Shown piece after piece: positions 55,027-62,877 of a stretch of DNA of 64,000 bases. Source of the DNA: a virus; the IMG/VR virus record IMGVR_UViG_3300017991_000010, positions 30,029 to 94,028 of that record; one strand, given 5' to 3'. A program made the translations under genes and the position numbers. The notes under the pieces were generated by a model. That model saw only the letters and a program-made list of their open reading frames with translations. It was not told the DNA's origin and made no database searches. Numbering within the stretch: the stretch's first letter is position 1; every line of letters starts with the position of its first letter.

Positions 55027-55283
55027 CTCTCCCTCCCGTACGTGTTCCTGTACTCGATGCGTGCGCCGCTCGGGGCCGTGCACCAGCACTGGCCTGAACT
55101 GCCCCGCGCCGAGTACCTCAGGCACTCGTGCGCCCTGCCGACGACCTCGCACTGCTGTGTGTGGCGTCCGTGCCTTGCGCCGCTGCAGACGAAAGGGCTA
55201 CCCACCAGCGACCCCACCCAGAGCAGCAGGCCCGCGAAGACCAGTACCACCACGAACACGACAACGTCCCCTGACGATCTCAC
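55023..55283 (-). CDS. Membrane-anchored Cys-containing protein
   Basis: 86 residues from GTG 55283 (GTGA overlap). N-terminal TM (VVVFVVVLVFAGLLLWVGSL) then Cys and basic residues (CEVVGRAHECLRYS, CWCTAP). Unexpected inside the recombination cluster. Function unknown. Confidence 0.5.
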   Translation of the reverse strand: MRSSGDVVVFVVVLVFAGLLLWVGSLVGSPFVCSGARHGRHTQQCEVVGRAHECLRYSARGSSGQCWCTAPSGARIEYRNTYGRER

Positions 55284-56014
55284 AACAAACCTCCCCCTCC
55301 GCTGTTCTCCGCCATGCGGATCGGCTTCGGCGCGAACTCCGGCATCGGCTTGTCGCCTGCCATGATGCGCCAGAGGATCGGGCGCAGGTCGAGCGGCTGC
55401 TCCTTGGCAGCGGCGCCGTAGCGGCACTTCTGAATCCACATGGCGTCGGTCCCGTCACACTGGTAGACGCGCTTGCCGTTGACCACGGCCGCGCGGTAGA
55501 CCGCAGAGAACTTGCCTGCAATGGGCTGACGTAACTTGCGCCACCCGCACGCCGGGCCGCCCCGGAAGAAGCCGTCCGAGGTGGACTCGCTCTCCTCCTC
55601 GTGCCAGAGGGTCACGATCCAGATGGGCAGGGCGAGGAGCTTGTCCATCGTGCGTCGCAACTGGGTCGCAAACTTGGTGTAGCCCTGCCTCGAATCGCCC
55701 GCCTTGGACACGGCCGTCATGAGCAGGCCCTCGGCCCACGCGGTGCCAGAGTCGAGGATCAGGGAGGTGATCTCGCCCGTCTGCACGCGCGGGGTGATCT
55801 GCTTGTTGATCGTGTCGAGCATGGCCCGGTAGGGGTCGTCCGGCGCAATCAGCTCAAAGTGCTTGGGCTCGCGCCCCAGGTTTGCTGAGACGGAGTCGAG
55901 AGCGCCGCGCTCGGTGACGATGCCCCAGGCGCGCTCGAAACAGTGGAACGCATCCAGCGTCTTGCCGATGCCCGTGCGCCCGTAGATCAGGATCGTCCCT
56001 CCTCGACGTGTCAT
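55280..56014 (-). CDS. Sak4-like RecA-fold ATPase
   Basis: 244 residues from ATG 56014. TILIYGRTGIGKTLDAFHCF is Walker A of the phage AAA_24/Sak4 family, SLILDSGTAWAE Walker B; the size fits single-strand annealing/recombination ATPases. Followed by a Gly-rich C-terminus. With the nuclease at 56229 and the SSB-like protein it forms a recombination unit. Confidence 0.65.
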   Translation of the reverse strand: MTRRGGTILIYGRTGIGKTLDAFHCFERAWGIVTERGALDSVSANLGREPKHFELIAPDDPYRAMLDTINKQITPRVQTGEITSLILDSGTAWAEGLLMTAVSKAGDSRQGYTKFATQLRRTMDKLLALPIWIVTLWHEEESESTSDGFFRGGPACGWRKLRQPIAGKFSAVYRAAVVNGKRVYQCDGTDAMWIQKCRYGAAAKEQPLDLRPILWRIMAGDKPMPEFAPKPIRMAENSGGGGLL

Positions 56015-56232
56015 CTCTCCTCCGTTTCCCTCACGCGCTCCCAGTCTGAGCTGACCGCTAGATGCACCACAAGCCCGCAGCGGCAGCGTGCCCGGATGAG
56101 GTCTGCGGCAGAGCAATCGGCGAAGTCCCACTGCCGGCTGCCGCAAAAGGGACAGTCCTCGCAGAAACCGTGCGCCGCCATCCACCGCAGCCACAACTCG
56201 CCCCACTCGCAGGCCGGTCGCAAGGACTTCAT
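56011..56232 (-). CDS. Zinc-ribbon protein between nuclease and ATPase
   Basis: 73 residues from ATG 56232. FCEDCPFCGSRQWDFADC and CRCGLVVH give a ribbon of six Cys. Tight coupling on both sides suggests a factor of the recombination complex. Confidence 0.55.
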   Translation of the reverse strand: MKSLRPACEWGELWLRWMAAHGFCEDCPFCGSRQWDFADCSAADLIRARCRCGLVVHLAVSSDWERVRETEER

Positions 56233-57020
56233 CTCGCCACCTCGTACTGCCCCATCATCCGTCTCCCATACGTGCAGAGGTCGTCGTAAGCGCATCGGCC
56301 GAACCGGCCGTCGCACGCGCCCGACCGTGGATGCGCCCAGGGGTCAACGTCCTTGAGCGCCTCGACCATGCGCAGGTACCAGCAGATCGACCGCGGCATC
56401 TCCTCGAGCATGCGCTCAGGGAACCTGATCGGCTGGCGCCGGAACTCGTGCGCGTCCCCGCTGCCGATGAGGTTGAGCACGAAGCCGCCGTAGGGCAGCC
56501 CGAAGTGCGTCGGCAGCGTCGCACGGCCAATCAGCTCCTGCGTCGCGAGGGACCAGTCCTTGGTCGCTCCTCGCAGACGGTCGGGGATACGCGCTGCGCT
56601 CTTGTGATCCATAATCCAGATTCGGCCACTTCTCTTGTACACCAGGTCGAGCTTTCGCGTCAAGGGCAGCCCACCGAATTTGGCCTCGACCTCGTACTCC
56701 GTCGCCAGGACAACGAAGCTGCGGTCGTTGCCGTAGTGGTCCAAGTAGCGCTGCAACAGCTCCAGTCCCCTGGGGATGCAGTGCGCGAGGCGCTTGGGCG
56801 CCGCCGCGGCCGTCGCTTCGGCCAGGACGCGATTCCGGTTGTTGTTCTGGTAGAACGCCGCGAGCCCGTCGTGGAGCACCGTGCCCGAACCCGTGGCCAT
56901 CTTCTCGACAGCGGGGACGAGGCGCAGGCGCCACCTGTACGCGCCGCGCTGGGCGCACCTGATGTAGTCCGCGAGGCGGTGCCAGCCCGCCCGGGAGGGG
57001 CCTGATACGATCTGTGTCAT
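56229..57020 (-). CDS. Cas4/RecB-like PD-(D/E)XK nuclease
   Basis: 263 residues from ATG 57020. First Cys in DYIRCAQRGAYRW, nuclease core TRKLDLVYKRSGRIWIMDHKSA (D and DHK), Q in the ATQELIGRA helix, and C-terminal CDGRFGRCAYDDLC: one N- plus three C-terminal Cys as in Cas4-type Fe-S exonucleases. 5'-3' resection for recombination is expected. No CRISPR genes are near, so a Cas4-like phage nuclease. Confidence 0.7.
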   Translation of the reverse strand: MTQIVSGPSRAGWHRLADYIRCAQRGAYRWRLRLVPAVEKMATGSGTVLHDGLAAFYQNNNRNRVLAEATAAAAPKRLAHCIPRGLELLQRYLDHYGNDRSFVVLATEYEVEAKFGGLPLTRKLDLVYKRSGRIWIMDHKSAARIPDRLRGATKDWSLATQELIGRATLPTHFGLPYGGFVLNLIGSGDAHEFRRQPIRFPERMLEEMPRSICWYLRMVEALKDVDPWAHPRSGACDGRFGRCAYDDLCTYGRRMMGQYEVAR

Positions 57021-57487
57021 CGCGTGCACCTCTCGCGCGCCGTGATGACCTTCTCGACTAGCGGTCCGACGATGTGGCGCTCGAGGATCTCGCGCACGGC
57101 CGCACGCTCGGGCATCGGGCCCTCAAAGCCATCGGCTACGTCGACGTGACACCCTTCCTCGGACAGTTGCACGATCCCGATGCACTCGCCTTCGTAGCGC
57201 ACGACGTAGGCGGCGAGAGACGCTGTCGGGCCCACCACCAGCAGATCCTCCTGCAGACTCTTGCGGCACTCGGCCAGCTTCTGGGCCAAGCGGCGCTTGA
57301 TCTCGCGCTGGCGCGCGATCTCGGCGCGGGCCTTCTCGATCGCTACCTCGCGACACTCCCACGCTCGAGTCAAGTCGTGGTAGCGCTCGCGCACGTCACG
57401 CTCCCTGGAGAACTCAGGCATAAGCCAGTAGAGCAGCCCCGCGCCCAGGTCACACAGCTCTCGCACCAGCAGCGCTAGGCGGTTCAT
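57017..57487 (-). CDS. Coiled-coil protein, unknown
   Basis: 156 residues from ATG 57487. Central coiled coil (IEKARAEIARQREIKRRLAQ) then a beta part (AAYVVRYEGECIGIVQLSEE). ATGA coupled to the nuclease. No family recognised. Confidence 0.5.
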   Translation of the reverse strand: MNRLALLVRELCDLGAGLLYWLMPEFSRERDVRERYHDLTRAWECREVAIEKARAEIARQREIKRRLAQKLAECRKSLQEDLLVVGPTASLAAYVVRYEGECIGIVQLSEEGCHVDVADGFEGPMPERAAVREILERHIVGPLVEKVITARERCTR

Positions 57488-57741
57488 CTGGTTGCCTCCT
57501 TGGCGTAGCGCCACTCGGCTAGCTCTTGGATCGCGTCTCTTGCGTCCCGAATCAGCTCTTGCGCGACCTCCCTCTGGGGACGCGTTCTCGCTGCCCGCTC
57601 AGCCTGCAGCGCATCCCACAAGAACACCGCGGGGCAATCAGAGTGCATCCACGCATCCCACTCCCAGGAGAAGGCGTCGCAGCCGTCCATGTAACAGAAC
57701 CAACAGCCGCCCAGATTTGGATCGAGCCTCTTGCGGTTCAT
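57484..57741 (-). CDS. Small zinc-binding protein
   Basis: 85 residues. GGCWFCYMDGCDAF and MHSDCPAVF give Cys residues for one metal site; long helix after it. Function unknown. Confidence 0.5.
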   Translation of the reverse strand: MNRKRLDPNLGGCWFCYMDGCDAFSWEWDAWMHSDCPAVFLWDALQAERAARTRPQREVAQELIRDARDAIQELAEWRYAKEATR

Positions 57742-58196
57742 CGTTCCCCCAGGATCGTGACAGCGTCCTCGACGTCCTCGGGCGTCAGACCCACAGTAGG
57801 GATCGTCTGGACGAAGTGGCCCTCGATCCCAGCGTCGGCGTAGTCGTCCAGGATCACGAACTGCTCGACGTCCTCACCGTGCCCGGCCAGCCACGCTTGG
57901 ATCTCCGAAGCACGCTGGTTGTACGAGATCCGGGGTGTCGCACCGATCACGTCGCCCAGGAAGCCGACCTCCTCGAGTACCTCCTGGAGCCATTCGAGCG
58001 TCGCGCCCTGCCTCCACGAGGAGGAGACCACGACCTGGGCGCCCGTGCGCTCGATGATCTCGTTGACCAGCGCCACGAGGTCGGGGTCGAGCCCCGCCGC
58101 ATACCACGGGATCGACAAGTGGGGCTGATCGTCAGCATCCGGCACCCACGAGGTGCTGTTGATCACGCCATCGAAGTCGAGGAAGATGACCTTCAT
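57738..58196 (-). CDS. HAD-superfamily phosphatase, SAK_2-like
   Basis: 152 residues from ATG 58196. KVIFLDFDGVINS is HAD motif I (nucleophile Asp and DxD), VVVSSSWRQG is motif II-like with the SSWR of the Swiss-Army-Knife RNA-repair HAD family, and FVILDDYAD motif IV. In that family the domain joins RNA-repair enzymes; here it is alone. May act on 3'-phosphate ends or nucleotides. Confidence 0.65.
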   Translation of the reverse strand: MKVIFLDFDGVINSTSWVPDADDQPHLSIPWYAAGLDPDLVALVNEIIERTGAQVVVSSSWRQGATLEWLQEVLEEVGFLGDVIGATPRISYNQRASEIQAWLAGHGEDVEQFVILDDYADAGIEGHFVQTIPTVGLTPEDVEDAVTILGER

Positions 58197-58732
58197 TGCT
58201 TGGCCTCCATGTCCGCCACGATCCGGACGCACTCGTCGACCATGCGGTCCACGTCGACACCCACGTCCGAGAGGTCCTCCTTCATCTCGTCCACGGTCAG
58301 CCCCAGGCTCGCCTCGATGACGAACTTGTCGATGTGCTCGGCCATCTTGCTCGCCAGCTTCCCTGCACAGTGTTGTGCCCAGAGCTTGCGCGCCTCGGGG
58401 ATGGCCCTGTTCGTGCTCGACAGTACCGTGTCGGGGGACACGCCGCGCGCCAGCGCAAGGAACGCAGCCTCTACGTCACCGTTTGGGATCTCGTAGATGG
58501 CCGGCGCCGTCTCGCCGCCACGCCCGCAGCACTCGCAGGTCTCGACGACAGCATCGCTGATCTTGCGCACCGGGAAGGGCACGCCCTCGTCGTTGGTCTG
58601 GTCAACGGTGTGCGACCAGGCGAACTTGGCGCCGCACTCCCGGCAGGTGTCTTTGCCGTCCCAGGCGTAGACGTCGATCTCGTCGTAATGCCCGTGGCGG
58701 CAGATCCTCTGAACGTAGCCCTCGAAGCTCAT
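58193..58732 (-). CDS. Zinc-finger protein, unknown
   Basis: 179 residues from ATG 58732. ICRHGHYDEI, DTCRECGAKF and VETCECCGRG form metal sites; the C-terminal half is helical. ATGA coupled. No family recognised. Confidence 0.5.
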   Translation of the reverse strand: MSFEGYVQRICRHGHYDEIDVYAWDGKDTCRECGAKFAWSHTVDQTNDEGVPFPVRKISDAVVETCECCGRGGETAPAIYEIPNGDVEAAFLALARGVSPDTVLSSTNRAIPEARKLWAQHCAGKLASKMAEHIDKFVIEASLGLTVDEMKEDLSDVGVDVDRMVDECVRIVADMEAKQ

Positions 58733-59958
58733 GACTCGTCCTCCTCGTCGCCCTCGTCGAAGGCAGACACGTTGTCCAGCTGGTTGAACTCGAACCACTC
58801 CTCCTCGTCGTCGCCCTCGTCATAGCGAGAGAAGTCGACCCAGGCTCCGAACTGGCCCACGTCCGTGACGCACCCGACGTGGTTGAACCTGTCCTCGCTC
58901 AGATCGACCACCCGAACGCGGTCGAGCCTCTCGAGGGGCCAGTGCTCGACGTCGCGCGCGACCACGCCGTAGCGATCATCGCCGTCAGTGGTGATCATGA
59001 CCATGTCGGACCTCTCGGGCTTGGCCGAGGTCGCGCGCCCGGTCAGCGGGAGTCCCTGCAGCAGTGCGTGGGGCGCGCGCACTAGATCACCGGCCTTGAA
59101 CTCTGGCTCCTCAAGCGCGTTGAACGCTCCAATGTCTGCGCAGGCCTCTAGCTCACTGGCAGAGTAGCAACAGCCCCTCCCACCGAAGTGCACGCCGTAG
59201 ACAAGCGTCTGCCGGTCCCAATGAATCTGAGTCACCGTACCCAACTCGCCCGCGTAGGCGTTGCCCGCACGAACGCGTACGCCCTGGCCGACCTTGAACT
59301 CCTGCTCATCTGCTTCCATCTGCCTCTTCACGTTCGGATGCTCCCAGTATGGGAGCGTCCTGCACTTCGCGCAGTAGAAGCGGCCGTCCTCAGACTTGAA
59401 CCAGCCCTCGGGCAGCTCAAAGTTGGTCGTCTTGCCGATCGCGCTACATCCCCCGCACTGGTACGTCAGATCTTCGTCCCCCCGCACCGCCGCAGCTACG
59501 GTCTCTCTGAACGCGCGCGACTCCCAGTGGACCGGCGTGAGCCCGCTCGCCGCGCAGTCGCGCGTCGTAGCGCCCCCTCTGCAGTTGCCGAACGACACGG
59601 TACTGTCCGCCCCGCAGTCCTGCAGCACCAGTTTCTCAGACGCGACAGGCCACTGATACCCGCAGTGCTCGCAGCGCAGGTCCGCCTCGTCGAAGGGCAG
59701 GTCCCACGGGCTCTCGCGACGAAACTCGAAGGGCCGGCCCTCCTCGACGGGACGCCAGAAGCCCTCGGCGGGTGTCAGGAGCACGACTGCCTCGCGCGAG
59801 GCGCCGCACTTCGGGCACGTGGGCTCGGGCTTGTCGGCTCGCACGGACTCGAGGCGCGTGCACCCGTCGTAGGGCTCGCAGACCTCGCCGGGCTCGTAGG
59901 GGCACCTGTAGCGGCCGGAGCCGATGGGCTCGGCCTTGGGACACTCGTCACACCTCAT
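58729..59958 (-). CDS. Zinc and SH3/KOW-like module protein
   Basis: 409 residues from ATG 59958. N-terminal zinc parts (MRCDECPKAE, PTCPKCGAS, LRCEHCGYQ), more Cys (QCGGCSAIG, YCAKC), then SH3/KOW-like repeats: FKVGQGVRVRAGNAYAGELG, FKAGDLVRAPHALLQG, and an acidic tail. Related modules occur in 60223-61689 and 62874-64000. Possible DNA- or RNA-binding scaffold. Confidence 0.5.
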   Translation of the reverse strand: MRCDECPKAEPIGSGRYRCPYEPGEVCEPYDGCTRLESVRADKPEPTCPKCGASREAVVLLTPAEGFWRPVEEGRPFEFRRESPWDLPFDEADLRCEHCGYQWPVASEKLVLQDCGADSTVSFGNCRGGATTRDCAASGLTPVHWESRAFRETVAAAVRGDEDLTYQCGGCSAIGKTTNFELPEGWFKSEDGRFYCAKCRTLPYWEHPNVKRQMEADEQEFKVGQGVRVRAGNAYAGELGTVTQIHWDRQTLVYGVHFGGRGCCYSASELEACADIGAFNALEEPEFKAGDLVRAPHALLQGLPLTGRATSAKPERSDMVMITTDGDDRYGVVARDVEHWPLERLDRVRVVDLSEDRFNHVGCVTDVGQFGAWVDFSRYDEGDDEEEWFEFNQLDNVSAFDEGDEEDES

Positions 59959-60226
59959 CGTTCCCTCCCAGCACGGCTCTCGCGCGCGTTGCGAAGCGAC
60001 TGAAGGACTGGTCGAACTGGCGCCAGCGCTTGGCGAGGTACTTCGCTGCCGTGCGCAGCTGCTGGTCCGGGCCAGTCCGCCCAGCCTCACACGTTACCCG
60101 CACGATCGCGCGCATCGCCGTGAGCACGTCCCCAGGATGCGCCTCGCCCTCGAGGATGAGACGCGTCACCGGGTTCGGCTCCTTGCGCAGCTCGTCGTGC
60201 AGCTTCTCGGTCAGGGCGTCGCTCAC
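59948..60226 (-). CDS. Small helical protein
   Basis: 92 residues from GTG 60226 (GTGA overlap). All-helical; VTEKLHDELRKE-like start and basic helix (YLAKRWRQFDQSFSRFATRA). Function unknown. Confidence 0.5.
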   Translation of the reverse strand: MSDALTEKLHDELRKEPNPVTRLILEGEAHPGDVLTAMRAIVRVTCEAGRTGPDQQLRTAAKYLAKRWRQFDQSFSRFATRARAVLGGNDEV

Positions 60227-61689
60227 AGTCCGATGCCCTCGCCCCCCTCAGAGGCTGCCTTCGGCGCCAGCATGGCCACCTTGGCGAAGAGGGGCTCCAG
60301 TTGGCCCAGGACCTCGGCGGACAGCTGCGCGGCCTCGCCGGTCATGGCGTAGCTGCACGCGGCCTGGACGCCCCTGGCGTGCGGGACGGTCTCGTGAAAG
60401 GCGTTGGCGGCGATGTGGAGCATCGTGATCAGGAGCGGGATCTCGACCTTCTGCCCGAGCGGCGTCGAGAAGAACTCCGGGTAGGCGTCGCCCGCCTGGG
60501 ACTTGATGAGGTCCCGCACGCCGTGGGCGACCTTCTGCGCGCCGGCGATCTTCACGCCGTCCTTCGCGGCCTCTGCCAACTGCCTCGTGCTCTGCTTCGC
60601 TGCCCTCGTGATCTTCTCCATCGTACTCTCCTCTTTCTCCCCCTCTCGGGGGTTGGTTGCTAGGATCTCGTCGTCTTCGGACGCGTAGTGCTCGAAGCGA
60701 CTCACACTGTACCATCTCATGCTGCCGCTTACTTGGATGCTGTTGAAGGCGCTAACGTCCTCCACCTCCACGACGTCACCCAGGGTCAGGTCGCTATGGT
60801 CGGCGCCGATTACCCGAACGTGCTCGCCATGCTTGAACTTCATCTTGCTCTTCTCCTTCTCGTTCGATCGCGCCGGGCCGGCGACCTTCTGGAGCCATCG
60901 CTCGTCAATGCGGAGACCTCCTCCACGCTCAGTGTGCTCCGCGTCGACAGTCCACCCACTACTCCCATCCCAACGGGTAGCCTGCAGCACCCGGCCCGCA
61001 AGGCCGCTCCACACTCGCACGGCTGAAGACTGGTGGCCCGACACATCGTCCGGCTTGAACACACGCACCCAGTCGCCCTTGACGATGGGCTCGGGGTCGA
61101 GGTCGCCCGGCAGGTATGCCTCCTTGCCGCCCCCGTCGAAGAGCACCACGGGGTACCCGCCCTCGTCCAGCTCTGCCACCGTCCCCGAGCTATGGTGGTA
61201 CGTCTTCACGCGGTCGCCTACCTGGTACCGCGGGGGCTTCTTGTCCGTGGCCGGCGTCAGCCAGCTCTCACGGGCGTAGCAGCGGTTGTCACCCGCAGCC
61301 ACGTAGTAGTTCCAGGTCCGATGGTTGTCACTCCACGCCCTGGACAGGATCTCGCAGGTCTGGCCGTCGAATACGTCCATGTGGTCAGTCCAGGAGGGCC
61401 ACTCGGCGCGGTCACTCGGGCAACTGACGATGACGCACTCGCCGACCTTGAACTTCGCGTCGAGGGTGCCACCATCGATCAGGCGATCCAGCGCGTCGGG
61501 GTCGATCAACTTCCACGTGCGAAAGTCCTGCTGCTGCACGACACCACGTTCCTCGAGCCACCGTGCCGCAGCGCCAAAACGGCTCCAACGGCCGCCCGGG
61601 GCAAAGAACCTCTCCCGCCCAGCCCCGCACTCTGTCCGGCACCACTCCCGGATCGTCTCCAACGCCTCTCGATCAGGTCTCTCCGTCAT
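60223..61689 (-). CDS. Multi-module SH3/KOW-like protein, possible in-frame fusion of three genes
   Basis: 488 residues. A winged-helix-like start (about 1-75), then SH3/KOW-like modules at 79 (FKVGECVIVS), 153 (YQVGDRVKTY) and 203 (VKGDWVRVF). Internal ATGs at 60843 (MKFKHGEHVRV, residue 283) and 60621 (MEKITRAAKQ, residue 357) each have an AAGGAG or GAGGAG site but no stop before them. The last 132 residues are a helical domain. Could be one protein or three overlapping products. Ends EGGEGIGL. Confidence 0.5.
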   Translation of the reverse strand: MTERPDREALETIREWCRTECGAGRERFFAPGGRWSRFGAAARWLEERGVVQQQDFRTWKLIDPDALDRLIDGGTLDAKFKVGECVIVSCPSDRAEWPSWTDHMDVFDGQTCEILSRAWSDNHRTWNYYVAAGDNRCYARESWLTPATDKKPPRYQVGDRVKTYHHSSGTVAELDEGGYPVVLFDGGGKEAYLPGDLDPEPIVKGDWVRVFKPDDVSGHQSSAVRVWSGLAGRVLQATRWDGSSGWTVDAEHTERGGGLRIDERWLQKVAGPARSNEKEKSKMKFKHGEHVRVIGADHSDLTLGDVVEVEDVSAFNSIQVSGSMRWYSVSRFEHYASEDDEILATNPREGEKEESTMEKITRAAKQSTRQLAEAAKDGVKIAGAQKVAHGVRDLIKSQAGDAYPEFFSTPLGQKVEIPLLITMLHIAANAFHETVPHARGVQAACSYAMTGEAAQLSAEVLGQLEPLFAKVAMLAPKAASEGGEGIGL

Positions 61690-61927
61690 TGGTCTCCTCC
61701 AAGGCCCCGCCGGCCACGATGGCCGGCTCCAACATTATCGTGAACGGCGCTTCGAGTAAAGGGCAATCGCCCGAGGACCCGTGTAGGGGGATCTTCCCCG
61801 GGCCCGCTGGGTGCCTGCACCAGGCGCGCGCGAAGGTCGCCTGCCTGAGCGGGCAGCCCCGACATCGGGACACGACGACCCGGCGCTTGAGGCTGTCGTG
61901 CGGGGGGCGTCCCTTGCGCGGGGGCAT
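61673..61927 (-). CDS. Small Cys-containing basic protein
   Basis: 84 residues. RCRGCPLRQ and AWCRHPAGPG form a Cys/His site; ends with a short beta part (TIMLEPAIVAGGALEE). Overlaps the next gene start by 17 bases. Function unknown. Confidence 0.45.
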   Translation of the reverse strand: MPPRKGRPPHDSLKRRVVVSRCRGCPLRQATFARAWCRHPAGPGKIPLHGSSGDCPLLEAPFTIMLEPAIVAGGALEETNDGET

Positions 61928-61965
61928 CAGTTCTCCTCCTCGTCCCAGATCGCGTAGTCAGCCAT
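61927..61965 (-). CDS. 12-residue micro-ORF between overlapping genes
   Basis: ATG 61965 behind GGAGGAGTG codes MADYAIWDEEEN and stops at 61927, where TGATG joins the next gene; its ATG also overlaps the previous stop. Both joints are standard coupling, so it may be a real mini-gene or just a relay that keeps ribosomes attached. Confidence 0.35.
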   Translation of the reverse strand: MADYAIWDEEEN

Positions 61966-62138
61966 CACTCCTCCGGCGACCACGACACGACGGCCAACAG
62001 CTCGCAGGACTCGACGCGCTTGGCCGCGTCCCACAGACGCTGCGCCTCGTCGCGGGCCTCGTGCACGGTCTGGGTCGCGAACTCATAGACCACGCGCATG
62101 CCCTCACGCTCCTCGATCACGAAGCGGTACGATCTCAT
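61965..62138 (-). CDS. Small alpha/beta protein
   Basis: 57 residues from ATG 62138 (MRSYRFVIEEREGMRVVYEF), helix in the middle, ends WSPEE. ATGA coupled. Function unknown. Confidence 0.5.
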   Translation of the reverse strand: MRSYRFVIEEREGMRVVYEFATQTVHEARDEAQRLWDAAKRVESCELLAVVSWSPEE

Positions 62139-62470
62139 TCCGCGTCCCTTTCTGCTACAAGCCGATCGATTTCGGCCTCTGCGCGCTCGACCGATCGCGT
62201 TATGCGTGCGATGGCCGCCCGGCTCTCGCTCAGGATGGTGCGTTGGTTGTCGATGGCCTGCTCGAACGCGCCCTCTCTTGAGGCGAAAGCGCGAAACCCC
62301 ATCTCGTACCAGAGATCGGTCTGGGTGCAGCGCACCGAGCACTCGTCCTCCGGGTCTACCTCCGCGATCGTGGTCCGCACGTCCCCGTCCGCGGTGATGA
62401 TCCACATCGGCACGCGCTTGGCCGCGATCGCGTTTTCGCACCTGGCGCAATAGGCAGCCTTGCGTGTCAT
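62135..62470 (-). CDS. Zinc-ribbon/coiled-coil protein
   Basis: 111 residues from ATG 62470. YCARCENAI with a later CSVRC gives four Cys; C-terminal coiled coil (ARITRSVERAEAEIDRLVAE). ATGA coupled. Unknown role. Confidence 0.5.
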   Translation of the reverse strand: MTRKAAYCARCENAIAAKRVPMWIITADGDVRTTIAEVDPEDECSVRCTQTDLWYEMGFRAFASREGAFEQAIDNQRTILSESRAAIARITRSVERAEAEIDRLVAERDAE

Positions 62471-62877
62471 CCTTGCTCCTCCACCAGCCTCTTGCGCGCT
62501 GCCTCGAGCCACTTGATCTTGCGCTCGCAGGACGCGATCAGGCCGCGATTGTACGTGAGGTCCGCGTCGATCCAGCTGACTGCGGCAGCAACGGCCTCCT
62601 CACGCGTCGCGTAGTGGCACTCTGCTGCGTCCTCGCCGTTGATGGGCCAGAACACCTGATCATCAGGGTGGTCGTCGGGATGGTCGAGTGTGCCCTCACG
62701 CTCCACGACCTCGTAGCTCTCCAATCCCTCCCCGATGATCCAGCGCTTGATCACCTTGGGGTTGAGCATCACGGCCCAGCCGGTCTTGGCCGAGAGCTTG
62801 TCCGACGCGCACTGCGCGCAGTAGTGGCGGTCTTTGATGATCGTGGTTGCGTGCGCCCCACAGCTGCAGAGTCTCAT
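62467..62877 (-). CDS. Zinc-ribbon protein, unknown
   Basis: 136 residues from ATG 62877. RLCSCGAHATT and YCAQCASDK start; then an acidic loop (DHPDDHPDDQVF) and helices. ATGA coupled to the SH3-like gene. Confidence 0.5.
   Translation of the reverse strand: MRLCSCGAHATTIIKDRHYCAQCASDKLSAKTGWAVMLNPKVIKRWIIGEGLESYEVVEREGTLDHPDDHPDDQVFWPINGEDAAECHYATREEAVAAAVSWIDADLTYNRGLIASCERKIKWLEAARKRLVEEQG

Noticed and set aside
56229-57020. Cas4 of a CRISPR system
   Set aside because: The nuclease has the Cas4-like Cys pattern, but no cas1, cas2 or repeat array is nearby; the recombination context points to a phage exonuclease.
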